The notes: generated from the sequence alone by a model not told the origin. DNA of 64,000 bases from an uncultured Gammaproteobacteria bacterium (GCA_947259485.1 CAMYLU010000003.1:1-64000), one strand, 5' to 3'; numbered from the stretch's first letter, positions 1-9,046 are shown. A program made the numbers and translations.

Positions 1-1263
1 ATTGCAGCTAACCGGTTCAGTTATTACTTGGCCGATTCGGCTTAGTTCCAGCAGCTCGCTTAACAGCGCATCCATGGTATCGGTCGCACTGCTAATTCTC
101 TCCAAATCACTGGTTACGCACCCCCAATCACCGCTGGCAACGTCCTTGTCCAGAAATCCCACAAATCCCTTGATGGTAACCAATGGTGTTTTTAATTCAT
201 GTGACACCGTGTAAGAAAAGCGTTCCAATTCAGCATTGCGACTTTCAAGTTCAGTCGACACTTTCTCATTTACTGTCATTTCCCGTTCGAGCCGCGTTAC
301 CGTATCGGCGAGCTCTTTCTCATTCTCCAATAGTTCTGTTTGCACGAGTTTGCGTTCACTGATTACCGCAAAAAACAACAGGATTGACAGAGCGAGCGTG
401 GTAGTGAAAGCCTGGACCGAAATGATAATTTCGTGCGCTTGCTTTTTATCGTTTATAAAAGGCCCGTATCCGAGGTCGGTATTGAGGGTTATTATTATGG
501 CGATGCAAAGCAAGGAGGCAGTGATCATACGCTTATCGAACCGTACTATTAACCACAACAATACTGGAAATATCAGGTAGGGGAAGTCAAGCACGAACAA
601 GGACTGTCCCGGGTCTGATCCAAAAATGTACTGAGTCAAACCTAAGATACAACCGAATGTGATAATCGATTCCAGCATTCTTGAAATTGAATGAGTGTTT
701 ATGCGGGCGCCATCCTCAAAAAAGGCGAGAATGACAGGTAAGGTGACCAGAACACCGAGCGCGTCGGCAAACCACCACACGCGAAATATCGTCCAATATT
801 CAAGTCCAGTATAGAATACAACCAATCCGGCCCCGCCAATCGTACTGAATAATGTGCTTATCAGTGCGCCCACAACAGTCAGTAACATAATATGACTTAA
901 TCGGTTAAGCTTAGGTATTCCATTGCAGAAACGCATCAACAGGCAGGCGCCAACGATGGGTTCGATAGTATTATTTATTCCGAATAACAGGGCATTAAAA
1001 AAGGTCTTGTCATAGACCAGTAAGTCGACTCCCATCTGACTTAGGGTAGCGGTAAGGATAACCGCGGGCCAGGCCCTCAATTCAACCACCAGCAGCGCGC
1101 CCATAAACATTCCGCTTGCAGGCCACAGAGTTGCTACAAATTGAGGCCGATAGTAAAGCTCATTTCCGAGATAAACCGCGAGCCCATATATAACGGCAAA
1201 AATAATTAAATGCCGGCCCGTAGAATTCCATCCATAATCAGAAATCCTGTATAGAGCGGGCAC
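1..1263 (-). CDS. MASE1-type sensor histidine kinase, 3' end outside window
   Basis: Reading the minus strand gives an open frame that runs off the left edge. The N-terminal part is a string of hydrophobic segments and carries LWPASG (near 1095-1120), typical of the MASE1 membrane sensor domain. A charged coiled-coil linker follows, then a HisKA dimerisation domain with the H-box SHELKTPLV; the phospho-accepting His codon is at 199-201. The ATPase domain lies beyond the window. It is probably the membrane kinase of a two-component system with an unknown signal. The start is unclear: an in-frame stop is at 1333-1335 and no ATG follows in frame before the first membrane segments. GTG at 1261-1263 is the best candidate, but it has no convincing ribosome binding site. 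Confidence 0.85.
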   Translation of the reverse strand, partial: MPALYRISDYGWNSTGRHLIIFAVIYGLAVYLGNELYYRPQFVATLWPASGMFMGALLVVELRAWPAVILTATLSQMGVDLLVYDKTFFNALLFGINNTIEPIVGACLLMRFCNGIPKLNRLSHIMLLTVVGALISTLFSTIGGAGLVVFYTGLEYWTIFRVWWFADALGVLVTLPVILAFFEDGARINTHSISRMLESIITFGCILGLTQYIFGSDPGQSLFVLDFPYLIFPVLLWLIVRFDKRMITASLLCIAIIITLNTDLGYGPFINDKKQAHEIIISVQAFTTTLALSILLFFAVISERKLVQTELLENEKELADTVTRLEREMTVNEKVSTELESRNAELERFSYTVSHELKTPLVTIKGFVGFLDKDVASGDWGCVTSDLERISSATDTMDALLSELLELSRIGQVITEPVSCN

Positions 1264-1576
1264 AGAGCGGCCAAAATAATCAGCGTTTGAATTATTCAGG
1301 TAACTTATCCAATCCTGGATGGTCGCGATAACCTAACATGGTTCAGATTGGGATTAAAGGGACACAATTATCGGCAAATCCCAATGACCGCTTCTGGCCG
1401 TTTCAAGCCCCTGGTGCTATGGATTTGAGGGTCCGCTATCAGGAAAACAGACGCTTAGATTTGATAATTCAGTGGCGATTTCCGACCCAGGACAGACGCC
1501 GAATTAAACTATGAGGAACCATGCAATAGAGGAACACTGGGTGTATGCTTGAAATCTCTCGTTGTGGAGAATTGTT
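1264..1576. other. Intergenic region between divergent genes
   Basis: This stretch separates the minus-strand histidine kinase from the plus-strand universal stress protein gene. It should hold both promoters. I see no RNA gene, repeat or convincing palindrome in it. Confidence 0.5.
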
Positions 1577-1987
1577 ATGTTTAAGACCGTTTTATTACCA
1601 GTGGATGTGGCTCACCTGGATGAAGGGCATAAAACCCTAGAAGTCGCGCTATCCATAGCGAGCCCGGACGCGGCAATTATTCTGCTCTATGTCATGGAAG
1701 ATATTCCCAACTGGACCGATCTCGATCTGCCGAAGGATTTCAAGGAAAACTCGATGCTAAAAGCCCGCAAAGCGCTCGAATCGATTGCCGAAACGACCGA
1801 CAGAGCGCTACAGGTAGAAGTTCGAACGGGTCATGCCTATAGCACTATCCTGAAAGAGGCTGAAGAAATGAATGTTGACCTGATTATTCTCGCATCCCAC
1901 AAACCGGGACTGAAAGAATATTTTATCGGATCGAATACCTCGAAGGTGGTCAATCATGCCGATTGCTCGGTGGTAGTATTACGTTAG
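1577..1987 (+). CDS. Universal stress protein (UspA family)
   Basis: This is a single-domain Usp protein of 136 residues. It begins MFKTVLLPVDV, the usual first beta strand with an Asp. It ends with IGSNTSKVVNHADCSVVVLR, the C-terminal part of the nucleotide-binding fold, where GSNT corresponds to the GS(T/N) part of the ATP-binding motif. The canonical GxxG before it is replaced by ASHKPGLKEYF, so nucleotide binding is uncertain. An upstream TTG at 1562 would add five residues. The ATG at 1577 is preferred because GGAGA at 1566-1570 lies at proper spacing. It is monocistronic, and its role in stress survival is inferred from the family only. Confidence 0.88.
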   Translation: MFKTVLLPVDVAHLDEGHKTLEVALSIASPDAAIILLYVMEDIPNWTDLDLPKDFKENSMLKARKALESIAETTDRALQVEVRTGHAYSTILKEAEEMNVDLIILASHKPGLKEYFIGSNTSKVVNHADCSVVVLR

Positions 1988-2336
1988 TCGGGAATTTCTA
2001 CGAGTCTGACTTATGCTTTCTTTTTGAGGCTGCGGTCGGAAGCGGCTGTAGCTTCAGAGTCTTTAGGGACAGAGTAACTTAAATCGCGGTCTGCGCTTTT
2101 ATACGATGCTAATGCCTTTCTGCTGATGAGAAAGGTAAAATTTCCATAACTGCAACGATCCTATCCAAAAAAAAATTGAAAACTAAGGCCAGTAATAAAA
2201 CCAGGTTTTCTACCAGCGTCAGAAATTGGCCGAAGAACGAAGCTCAGCGGGCGCGGCTGAGCGGCTGCTTTGGAGAAATCGTCGGCGCAACAAGTGTTTG
2301 GCCTAACTGCATGCGCTTGTCAGGCGGTCAATCTCC
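1988..2336. other. Intergenic region with one hairpin
   Basis: No gene is visible. There is a perfect 7-bp inverted repeat GCTCAGC/GCTGAGC at 2242-2248 and 2256-2262, about 75-95 bp downstream of the ectC stop, with no T-run. It might help end ectC transcription, but it is not a canonical intrinsic terminator. An A9 run occurs near 2168. Confidence 0.4.
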
Positions 2337-2708
2337 TTAGAGTGAGCCATCGGAATCGTGGACTTCATGACCTGTAAGTGCTGGATAAAAGGTACAGAGA
2401 ATTCGCATCTGGGTTTTTGCTTTGATTCGATGTCGATCATGGTTGTTCATTGCATAGAGTGTCCCCGGCCCTATGTCGTGAACTGTGCCAGTATCAACTT
2501 CTTCAACTGTTCCTTCGCCTTCTATGCAGTAACATGCCTCTAAATGATTTTTCTGCCATAACTGCATCTCGAAGCCGGCTTCGAGTATTGAGTCCGTTAA
2601 CGTGACATGCATACCATCCTCTTCGTGGAGTAAACGAAAGCTGTGCCAAAGTTCTCCACTCGCATCGCCTTTTGTACCGAAGATATCTTCTTTTTTTCTG
2701 ATAATCAC
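2337..2708 (-). CDS. ectC: Ectoine synthase, orphan
   Basis: EctC cyclises N-gamma-acetyl-2,4-diaminobutyrate to the compatible solute ectoine. This 123-residue protein has the small cupin fold of the family, with HLEACYCIEGEGTVEEVD in the middle and the characteristic LTGHEVHDSDGS near the C terminus. The metal ligands known from ectoine synthases line up by number: Glu57, Tyr85 and His93. Trp21, Cys105 and Phe107 also fall at conserved positions. ectA, ectB and ectD are absent on either side, so it is an orphan; known orphan EctC proteins can work on imported precursor. It is slightly shorter at the C terminus than typical EctC (about 130 residues). A general cupin is the alternative, but the motif match is strong. 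Confidence 0.85.
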   Translation of the reverse strand: MIIRKKEDIFGTKGDASGELWHSFRLLHEEDGMHVTLTDSILEAGFEMQLWQKNHLEACYCIEGEGTVEEVDTGTVHDIGPGTLYAMNNHDRHRIKAKTQMRILCTFYPALTGHEVHDSDGSL

Positions 2709-2884
2709 GATCGTAGCCCTCGCGTTTTAGTTTGATGCCCGAAAAACATGGCGGCCGCCTAATAGCTTGATTATGAGGTATCTGACTCGATAATACATAT
2801 CACCGTGGAATTTTTGAGAGTCCGTTTCCGAGAAGACTAGCGCTCTATTTTGAAGATTTAGCGGTAATCACTGGCCCAAACCGA

Positions 2885-4663
2885 TCAGTCCGGGAGCCCT
2901 GCTTCGCGAAGTGCTCCGACAACCCGCTCAAGAGTTGCCGAATTTTTGTAAGGGAGGCTTCCGGCATATTTTGCCAGACTGAATGAGGGATCTTGTCCGA
3001 TTATATTTTCAGCGACGCTCGCGGCATTCTGATGATCTGCGGAGATTTCGTAGTCGCTGCACAAAATTAGTTGAGCGTCATTCCTCTCCTGGGCGAGACG
3101 CAAAGATTCTTTTGCCGCCGAAATCGATAAATCCAGATCTCCGGAATCCCTGTAGGCGGTCGCTAGAAAGTTTATCATCCAAGGCGGATAGACTCTTTGC
3201 AAATGCAGTGCTTCCCTTATATCTCTTACGGCGGCCGTAGAATCTCCAATGTAATTTAAGACCAAGCCCCGCATTACATTTGCTAGAGGACAACTCGCAC
3301 GAAGCTCCATTGCCTTGGTACACGTATCCAGTGCCTCCTCATGACGGCCTTTCAACAGTTGCAGGTATCCGAGGACTGCGTGACCCAAACCGTTATTGTC
3401 TTCATATTGGGCGGCCTTAACCGCCCATTTTTCAGCCAGCGCATAAGATTCTGATTGGGAATTAGTCCAATTAAAAAAGCCATCGTTCCAGTATGTAACC
3501 GCAATATTGCTCGGCCCAGCCACAAAATTCGGCTCAATTTCGTAGAGCTTTTCGAACATTTCCCTTGCAATTTGATTATCTTCCTTTTTGCCCTCGTAAA
3601 GGTGACTCAAGCCGCGATAAAAATATTGATGTGCCTTCGGATTTGTGATTTTTTTGGCCCAGATTCTACCGATTTCTCCGCTTAGTAATTTAATGTTCAG
3701 AGACGAGATCACTTCCCGGGTAATCTCATCCTGCAGATCGAAAATATCATCAAGAACCCTGTCGTAATTTTCAGCCCAAATCGCCCGCCCTGTTACCACC
3801 TCGGTAAGCTGTACAGTTGCTCTCACCCGGTCACCGGCCTGCTGAACTGTTCCCTCAAAGATGTAGGCCACGCCTAGTTCGTTGCCGGCCTCTACTGCGG
3901 GGATCTCTCTGGACTTGTAAGCATTCAGGGCCCGTACGTTTATGAGAAACAATCCCGTTAATTGCACCAGCGACGCCTGAATGCCTAATCTGATTCCATC
4001 GGCTAGGTAATCCTGATCTGGTCCTGAGCTAAGACATTTAAACGGCAAGATTGCTATGGACGGACGATCGGGAGACTTGAAATCCAGCGCAACCGATTCG
4101 GATTTTTGGTCGCCACTTTTTTTCGAATTCTTTAGCGCACCTCTTGTAAGAACGCTGTAGGCTTTTACCGGATTTTCTATATTCTTAAGTGCCTGCTCGC
4201 CCATCTCCTCATATTCAACATCTAGCGTATCCTTGATTGTGGATCGTACGGCTTCCGAAATGCATATACCTCCCGGTTTGGCCAGAGCTTCTAGCCTTGC
4301 AGCGATATTAACCCCATCTCCGTAAATATCGCCTCGGTCCTCGATAACGTCGCCGAGATTTATGCCAATGCGAAAATGCACCTGACTATCTTCCGTAAGC
4401 GACTTGTTACGAGCAATAAGCTCATCCTGTATTTCAATCGCGCTCGATAGTGCGTCAACAATCGCGTCAAACTTGGCTAGCACGGCGTCACCGGCAAAAT
4501 GCATGACTTGGCCATGATGGGATTGGATGCGGGCGGAAATAAGGTCGAGGAATTCGCTCAACATTCGATGAGTCGAGTCTTCGTCTTTACTGGTTAACCG
4601 GCTATAGCCTGCGACATCAGCATAAAAAATAGCTGCTAATTTGCGTGGAAGACGAACATTCAC
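2885..4663 (-). CDS. Class III adenylate cyclase fused to TolB-like and TPR regions
   Basis: Residues 8-180 form a class III nucleotide cyclase catalytic domain. The two metal-binding aspartates are Asp16 (FYADVAGYS) and Asp59 (FAGDAVLAKF), and the transition-state Asn119/Arg123 lie in GDGVNIAARLEAL. After a short linker, residues 205-330 (SIAILPF, YIFEGTVQQ, GRAIWAENYDR) match the TolB-like/FlgO-like domain often attached to such cyclases. Residues 335-590 are TPR-like helical repeats. No membrane segment is seen, so it is probably cytoplasmic and makes cAMP in response to protein or ligand binding by its C-terminal half. Start ATG at 4663; it is monocistronic. The same architecture is common in proteobacteria, usually in several copies per genome. 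Confidence 0.85.
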   Translation of the reverse strand: MNVRLPRKLAAIFYADVAGYSRLTSKDEDSTHRMLSEFLDLISARIQSHHGQVMHFAGDAVLAKFDAIVDALSSAIEIQDELIARNKSLTEDSQVHFRIGINLGDVIEDRGDIYGDGVNIAARLEALAKPGGICISEAVRSTIKDTLDVEYEEMGEQALKNIENPVKAYSVLTRGALKNSKKSGDQKSESVALDFKSPDRPSIAILPFKCLSSGPDQDYLADGIRLGIQASLVQLTGLFLINVRALNAYKSREIPAVEAGNELGVAYIFEGTVQQAGDRVRATVQLTEVVTGRAIWAENYDRVLDDIFDLQDEITREVISSLNIKLLSGEIGRIWAKKITNPKAHQYFYRGLSHLYEGKKEDNQIAREMFEKLYEIEPNFVAGPSNIAVTYWNDGFFNWTNSQSESYALAEKWAVKAAQYEDNNGLGHAVLGYLQLLKGRHEEALDTCTKAMELRASCPLANVMRGLVLNYIGDSTAAVRDIREALHLQRVYPPWMINFLATAYRDSGDLDLSISAAKESLRLAQERNDAQLILCSDYEISADHQNAASVAENIIGQDPSFSLAKYAGSLPYKNSATLERVVGALREAGLPD

Positions 4664-4863
4664 CTGAAGGCGAACCCCCGGAGACTGGTGACACCGCTAG
4701 ATACTATCGCGAATCCTCTCGAGAAACCAATTAACACGCTTGCTGCAAAGGTCCGCTCCTGGCCGAAGATCGCCTCTGATGAGGGATTTCACAGTGTCTG
4801 ATTTGGAGAGCCCAATAACATCTGTAGTTTCCACTTTCGTGGTGTAACACCTGTTACGAGCGC

Positions 4864-4892
4864 TTGTATTAGTGTATACAGTACACTAACAT
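4864..4892 (+). promoter_or_regulatory. Candidate NrtR operator over the nrtR promoter
   Basis: A perfect palindrome TTAGTGTA-N5-TACACTAA lies at 4869-4889. It sits exactly between a possible -35 (TTGTAT, 4864-4869) and -10 (TAACAT, 4887-4892) with a 17-bp spacer. The same palindrome with the same geometry precedes the SPFH gene. Autorepression of nrtR is inferred. A second, weaker inverted repeat GTAAC-N4-GTTAC occurs upstream at 4844-4857. Confidence 0.7.
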
Positions 4893-4922
4893 ACTAAATT
4901 CAAGTTCCCTGGGGGAAAGCAG

Positions 4923-5588
4923 ATGTACAGTTACGATCACCCTCATCCTGCGGTTACCGCTGACATAGTCGTTTTCACAATACGTGATAACCAGCTAAAA
5001 CTGCTTCTAATCCGACGCGCTTACTCACCACACAAGGGAAAATGGGCCCTGCCCGGTGGCTTTGTAAATATGAATGAAAGCCTGGACGAAGCTGCAAGCC
5101 GGGAACTACTAGAGGAAACCGGGGTATCCGGCGTCTATCTCGAACAACTGTATACCTTCGGCAAACCGAAGCGTGACCCGCGTGAACGAGTTATTACCGT
5201 TGCCTATTACGCACTGATCCCATCCGACAAAATGCAACTGCAGGCTGCAACCGATGCAGACGCAGTTGGATGGTTTGGTATGGATGAGCTACCAAAACTG
5301 GCATTCGATCATGAAGATATCGTGAAAATGGCACATCAAAGGCTGGTCGCCAAACTGGATTACTCAACAGTCGCTTTTCAGTTTTTACCCGAATCATTTA
5401 CGCTCCATGAATTACAAAATATCTATGAAATTATCTTCCAGGAAGAAACTGATAAACGTAATTTCAGAAAATGGATCCTGGGCTTAGGCCAGATTGAAGA
5501 GACCGGTGAAAAAAGTACTGGTGGTGCTCACCGCCCCGCAAAACTTTTTAAAAAGAAGTTCCCTGGTAGGGTGACAATAATTAAATAA
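4923..5588 (+). CDS. nrtR: NrtR-type Nudix transcriptional regulator of NAD metabolism
   Basis: NrtR proteins are repressors with an N-terminal Nudix domain that senses ADP-ribose-like NAD metabolites and a C-terminal winged helix that binds DNA. Here the Nudix domain covers residues 8-145 and the winged helix about 150-221 (ESFTLHELQNIYEIIF, then a basic tail). The length of 221 residues is typical. The Nudix box is complete: Gly46-x5-Glu52-x7-Arg60-Glu61-Leu62-x-Glu64-Glu65-x-Gly67-Val68. Many NrtR regulators have lost these catalytic residues, so this one may still hydrolyse a substrate. It lies just upstream of, and in the same direction as, an SPFH/NAD-kinase-like/nadA operon that carries the same palindrome, which supports the regulatory role. 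A purine-rich GGGGGAAAG precedes the ATG. Confidence 0.88.
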   Translation: MYSYDHPHPAVTADIVVFTIRDNQLKLLLIRRAYSPHKGKWALPGGFVNMNESLDEAASRELLEETGVSGVYLEQLYTFGKPKRDPRERVITVAYYALIPSDKMQLQAATDADAVGWFGMDELPKLAFDHEDIVKMAHQRLVAKLDYSTVAFQFLPESFTLHELQNIYEIIFQEETDKRNFRKWILGLGQIEETGEKSTGGAHRPAKLFKKKFPGRVTIIK

Positions 5589-5704
5589 ATCTGCGTTCAG
5601 GCAACCACCAAACTCTTCATCCCGCTTTATATCTCCCTTCCCTTCTATTTTGAGCCGCATTCAGGGTTCCGAGCCTGCAACTTGAAATAATTACCAAACT
5701 CTCC

Positions 5705-5756
5705 TTGACTTAGTGTATTTTGTACGCTAACTTAGTTAGTGTAGTAAAAACACTAT
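5705..5756 (+). promoter_or_regulatory. Tandem candidate NrtR operators before the SPFH-NADK-nadA operon
   Basis: The first site (5710-5730) is TTAGTGTA-N5-TACGCTAA, one mismatch from the palindrome in front of nrtR. It overlaps TTGACT (5705-5710) and TAACTT (5728-5733), a promoter-like pair with a 17-bp spacer. A degenerate second site, TTAGTGTA-N5-AACACTAT, lies at 5736-5756, 26 bp downstream. Repression of the operon by NrtR when NAD is sufficient is inferred. Confidence 0.7.
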
Positions 5757-5795
5757 CTAGTTAACAACTAGTAACTTTTTTGTAGGAGGTGTGTC

Positions 5796-6701
5796 ATGTT
5801 TATTAATTACTTCAAAGGCGAGCCCAACAAGTATGTTATTCGATATAAAAATGGGCGCGTGCTCAATCACGGAGAAGGCCTGGACTTTTGGTATATACCG
5901 TTTAATACCTCTATTGCCGTGGTAGACACGGTATCCCAAGACGCATTATTTATCTTTAATGAATCTACTGCCAATTTCCAAGAAGTGGCTATTCAGGGTC
6001 ATCTGACCTACCGTTTTGAGACACCGCTTGAAGCGGCGAAATATCTCGATTTTTCTATCGAACCAAGAACTGGTGAATACCGTAAGAAAGATGTGGAGAA
6101 GCTGAGCCAGCGTGTAATCAATGCCGTACAGTCACACACTCGTAAGTCCATTAACACGTTTTCGCTCGATCAGGCATTGATCAGCGCCAAGGAAATATCG
6201 AATCAGGTGTTGGCGGCAGTTAGTGATGAGATCAGCCTTAAAAAGTTAGGCGTCGTCGTGGAAAGCTTGTATTTCACTGCAATAACGCCCACCCCGGAGA
6301 TGCAAAAAGCGCTTGAAGCCGAATATCGCGAAGGTTTACAGCGTAATGCAGACAAAGCGATCTACGATCGTCGCGCTGCATCTGTCGAAGAGGAGCGAAA
6401 AATTCAACAACGGGAAATGGATACTGAAATTGAATTGGAGGAACGCCGTAAGGACCTGGTTGGTATGCAGGCAGAAAACAGCCTGAAACTGGCTGAGGCC
6501 GAAGCCAAGGCCGATGAGATGAAACTCAATCCCTACGCTGATTTAGCACCCCAGGCACTGATCGGACTTGCGTTGAAGGAATTTGCCGGTAATGCGGGGC
6601 GCATCGGCAGCCTAAATATCACACCCGATATGTTAGGCCAGGTTATTAACTGGGTCGGAGGACAGCGCGATGGTCGCGATAGCAAACAGAGCAGTAAGTA
6701 A
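5796..6701 (+). CDS. SPFH/band 7 family protein
   Basis: SPFH proteins (stomatin, prohibitin, flotillin) form membrane-associated scaffolds. This 301-residue member has the SPFH core at about 10-180, including FVEVAIQGHLTYRF-like sequence, and a charged coiled coil at about 185-240 rich in Glu, Arg and Lys. No N-terminal transmembrane helix is visible, unlike typical stomatins, so it may associate peripherally or act in the cytoplasm. A strong Shine-Dalgarno TAGGAGGT at 5783-5790 precedes the ATG. It is the first gene of a three-gene operon with an NAD-kinase-like gene, overlapping by 32 bp, and nadA, behind two candidate NrtR operators. A role in NAD biology is inferred from this context only. 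Confidence 0.82.
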   Translation: MFINYFKGEPNKYVIRYKNGRVLNHGEGLDFWYIPFNTSIAVVDTVSQDALFIFNESTANFQEVAIQGHLTYRFETPLEAAKYLDFSIEPRTGEYRKKDVEKLSQRVINAVQSHTRKSINTFSLDQALISAKEISNQVLAAVSDEISLKKLGVVVESLYFTAITPTPEMQKALEAEYREGLQRNADKAIYDRRAASVEEERKIQQREMDTEIELEERRKDLVGMQAENSLKLAEAEAKADEMKLNPYADLAPQALIGLALKEFAGNAGRIGSLNITPDMLGQVINWVGGQRDGRDSKQSSK

Positions 6702-7656
6702 CACCAAGGCCGCGTATGAAAAAGTGGTCATTGTCACCCGTAAAACGGAGCTTGAGGAACTGACGGCACGGTTTAACTCCGTGCCGCAGGCCCAGTTTTA
6801 CCTCGAGCACGCAGGGCAGGACTTTTCAACTATCGCGCAATCACATCAGCAATATCATGATGTTCTCAGTGGTATTAGAGAGGCTATTCCAAATCGGCTT
6901 AAAAGCCAGGTGATTGAACGGGGATTCCTGCCTCAATTCAAATTTGGCGAGGCAGATATGATCATTGCTATCGGCCCCGATGGCCTGGTGGTTAATACGG
7001 CAAAGTACCTGGACGGCCAGCCTATTCTTCCGGTGAATCCGGATCCACAGCATATCGATGGCGTATTACTGCCGTTCGATGCATTTAATTTCACGGATGC
7101 TTTTGCAAAGAGCCTGGCACAAGAGCAGCCAATCAAAGCAGTAACCATGGCCGAATCAAAACTAAACAATGGTCAGAGCTTACTCGGCTTTAATGACTTG
7201 TTTATCGGCACACGCTCTCATGTATCAGCCAGATACGACATAGCGCACAGAGGAAGCCATGAGTTTCAATCCTCCAGTGGAATTATCGTATCTACCGGAG
7301 CAGGTTCCACAGGCTGGTTGCAATCAGTTTATGCAGGTGCATCAGGTGTAGTAAAGGCTCTGGGTGGTCATGTCATTGAACCAGTAAACAGTGGCCGCCT
7401 ACCCTGGGATACGAATCAATTGATCTACACCGTGCGAGAGCCTTTTCCAAGTAAAGTCACCGGCACACAGATCACATTTGGTGTGATTGACAAGTCGCAC
7501 CCACTGACGATCACCTCACACATGGCTGATAACGGTGTAATCTTCAGCGATGGTATTGAAGCCGATTATTTGGCATTTAATTCAGGTGCAACCGCCACCA
7601 TATATATGGCTAAGCAAAAGGCTAATATTTTAGTTGGTCAGAACCACTCAGTTTAG
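6670..7656 (+). CDS. Divergent NAD kinase-like protein
   Basis: The 328-residue product resembles the ATP-NAD kinase fold. A GPDG motif at 102-105 stands where NAD kinases have GGDG. An Asn175-Asp176 pair ([19 protein letters not shown] region) stands where they have NE, and STGAGSTGW at 208-216 matches the conserved STPTGSTAY-like loop. The first Gly-to-Pro change and the ND pair make the catalytic identity uncertain; it could phosphorylate NAD or only bind it. The gene starts inside the SPFH gene with GGAGG at 6657-6661, so translation is probably coupled. It is followed by nadA 10 bp downstream. The context under a candidate NrtR operator supports a role in NAD(P) homeostasis. Whether a canonical nadK exists elsewhere in the genome cannot be seen here. 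Confidence 0.72.
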   Translation: MVAIANRAVSNTKAAYEKVVIVTRKTELEELTARFNSVPQAQFYLEHAGQDFSTIAQSHQQYHDVLSGIREAIPNRLKSQVIERGFLPQFKFGEADMIIAIGPDGLVVNTAKYLDGQPILPVNPDPQHIDGVLLPFDAFNFTDAFAKSLAQEQPIKAVTMAESKLNNGQSLLGFNDLFIGTRSHVSARYDIAHRGSHEFQSSSGIIVSTGAGSTGWLQSVYAGASGVVKALGGHVIEPVNSGRLPWDTNQLIYTVREPFPSKVTGTQITFGVIDKSHPLTITSHMADNGVIFSDGIEADYLAFNSGATATIYMAKQKANILVGQNHSV

Positions 7657-7666
7657 GAGATGGACT

Positions 7667-8731
7667 ATGAGCATTTTAAATAATACATCGATACAACCAG
7701 TAACCAATTTGCTGGACACTGGCAGTGTTGCCCCTCCTTCATATTCAAAGTCTGAACGAACGCAGCTCAGAGCGAAAATAAAGCAGTTACTGAATGAAAA
7801 GGATGCAGTACTGGTGGCGCACTATTATGTGGACGCTGAGATACAGGAACTGGCAGAAGAAACCGGTGGCACCGTTGCCGATTCACTTGAAATGGCACGT
7901 TTCGGAACCAACCATCCAGCCTCAACGCTCGTCGTCGCAGGCGTGCGCTTTATGGGTGAGACGGCAAAAATACTCAATCCTGAAAAAACAGTCATCATGC
8001 CGACGCTGCAGGCAGAATGCTCGTTAGACATAAGCGCGCCAATCGAGGAGTTCAGTCGCTTTTGTGATGAAAACCCGGATCGAACTGTCGTTGTTTACGC
8101 CAATACTAGCGCTGCAGTCAAAGCACGAGCTGATTGGGTAGTCACATCTAGCAATGCAGTGGCCATCATTGAACATTTACGTGAGAAAGGGGAAAAAGTT
8201 CTTTGGGCGCCTGATAAACATCTAGGCGAATACATACAACAAAAAACCGGCGCGGACATGTTAATTTGGGATGGTGCCTGCGTTGTACATGAAGCTTTTA
8301 AATCCGATACTTTAGAAAATTTGAGAAAACATTATCCAGAGGCAGCTGTTCTCGTTCACCCTGAATCACCTATGGGCGTTGTTGCGCAGGCAGACGTGGT
8401 TGGATCGACAACGCGTCTAATTCAGGCAGTCACTGAATTACCAAATAGCCAATTTATTGTTGCGACCGACAATGGGATTTTTCATAAAATGAAGCAGGTA
8501 GCCGGGGATAAGCAGCTGATCGAGGCCCCAACTGCCGGTGTAGGCGCTACGTGTGAGAGTTGTGCGCATTGTCCCTGGATGGCGATGAATAGCCTCAATA
8601 ATTTAACTAGCGCTTTAGAAGGGATGAATAACGAAATTATCATCGATGAAGCTACTCGAAAAAAGGCGATTCAACCATTGCTAAAGATGTTGTCATTTAA
8701 TGAAAAGCCAGGGAAATCACAGCCACACTAA
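7667..8731 (+). CDS. nadA: Quinolinate synthase A
   Basis: NadA condenses iminoaspartate with dihydroxyacetone phosphate to quinolinate in de novo NAD synthesis, using a [4Fe-4S] cluster with an open coordination site. The 354-residue protein has the expected cysteines Cys118 (LQAECSLD), Cys205 (WDGACVVHE) and the [10 protein letters not shown] segment (Cys296, Cys299, Cys302). It also has the family motif [14 protein letters not shown] near the start. The ATG at 7667 is chosen over an upstream GTG because AGGAGA at 7655-7660 precedes it and the upstream frame overlaps the previous gene. No nadB or nadC is adjacent; instead nadA is coupled to an SPFH protein and an NAD-kinase-like protein. 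Confidence 0.95.
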   Translation: MSILNNTSIQPVTNLLDTGSVAPPSYSKSERTQLRAKIKQLLNEKDAVLVAHYYVDAEIQELAEETGGTVADSLEMARFGTNHPASTLVVAGVRFMGETAKILNPEKTVIMPTLQAECSLDISAPIEEFSRFCDENPDRTVVVYANTSAAVKARADWVVTSSNAVAIIEHLREKGEKVLWAPDKHLGEYIQQKTGADMLIWDGACVVHEAFKSDTLENLRKHYPEAAVLVHPESPMGVVAQADVVGSTTRLIQAVTELPNSQFIVATDNGIFHKMKQVAGDKQLIEAPTAGVGATCESCAHCPWMAMNSLNNLTSALEGMNNEIIIDEATRKKAIQPLLKMLSFNEKPGKSQPH

Positions 8732-8810
8732 TAGGCATGTTAGATCATTTGTTCAATTAATAGTTTCGAGCTCTATAGAAATTATTGCAATTGTGCGTCT
8801 GATTTAGATT

Positions 8811-9000
8811 GCTAGGGGTGGAATCGAACTCTGCACGTAAGTCACTGTAAAAAGGTGATTTGCTTTGATGTTACTTTGCAAAGTACCAACACTTGTACCA
8901 ACTAAAAATTTCCTTGGATTAAAGATCCAATACTCCCAAATGTGATGGTACCAACAAATCTGCGGGCCGCTCCCGCAATATACCCGCAAAAGTACCAACA
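8811..9000. other. Attachment-site-like remnant beside tRNA-Phe
   Basis: Four copies of GTACCAAC lie at 8883, 8895, 8948 and 8992, and two copies of CCCGCAA 11 bp apart at 8972 and 8983. There is a perfect 14-bp palindrome TACTTTGCAAAGTA at 8872-8885. At 8814-8830 the sequence AGGGGTGGAATCGAACT matches the T-arm end of the neighbouring tRNA-Phe at 15 of 17 positions in the same orientation. Clustered short direct repeats next to a tRNA 3' end are typical of integrase arm-type sites. No integrase gene is visible. It is read as a scar or edge of an integrated element (inference). Confidence 0.5.
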
Positions 9001-9046
9001 ATACGGTATGCGCTTAATAGTAAGCTATTGAATTTAAAGAAAATAA

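Noticed and set aside
8804-9001. Minus-strand 65-residue open frame
   Set aside because: It is built from the tRNA-like T-arm sequence and the attachment-like repeats; its end reads VQSSIPPLAI, a typical translation of tRNA-end DNA. No ribosome binding site.
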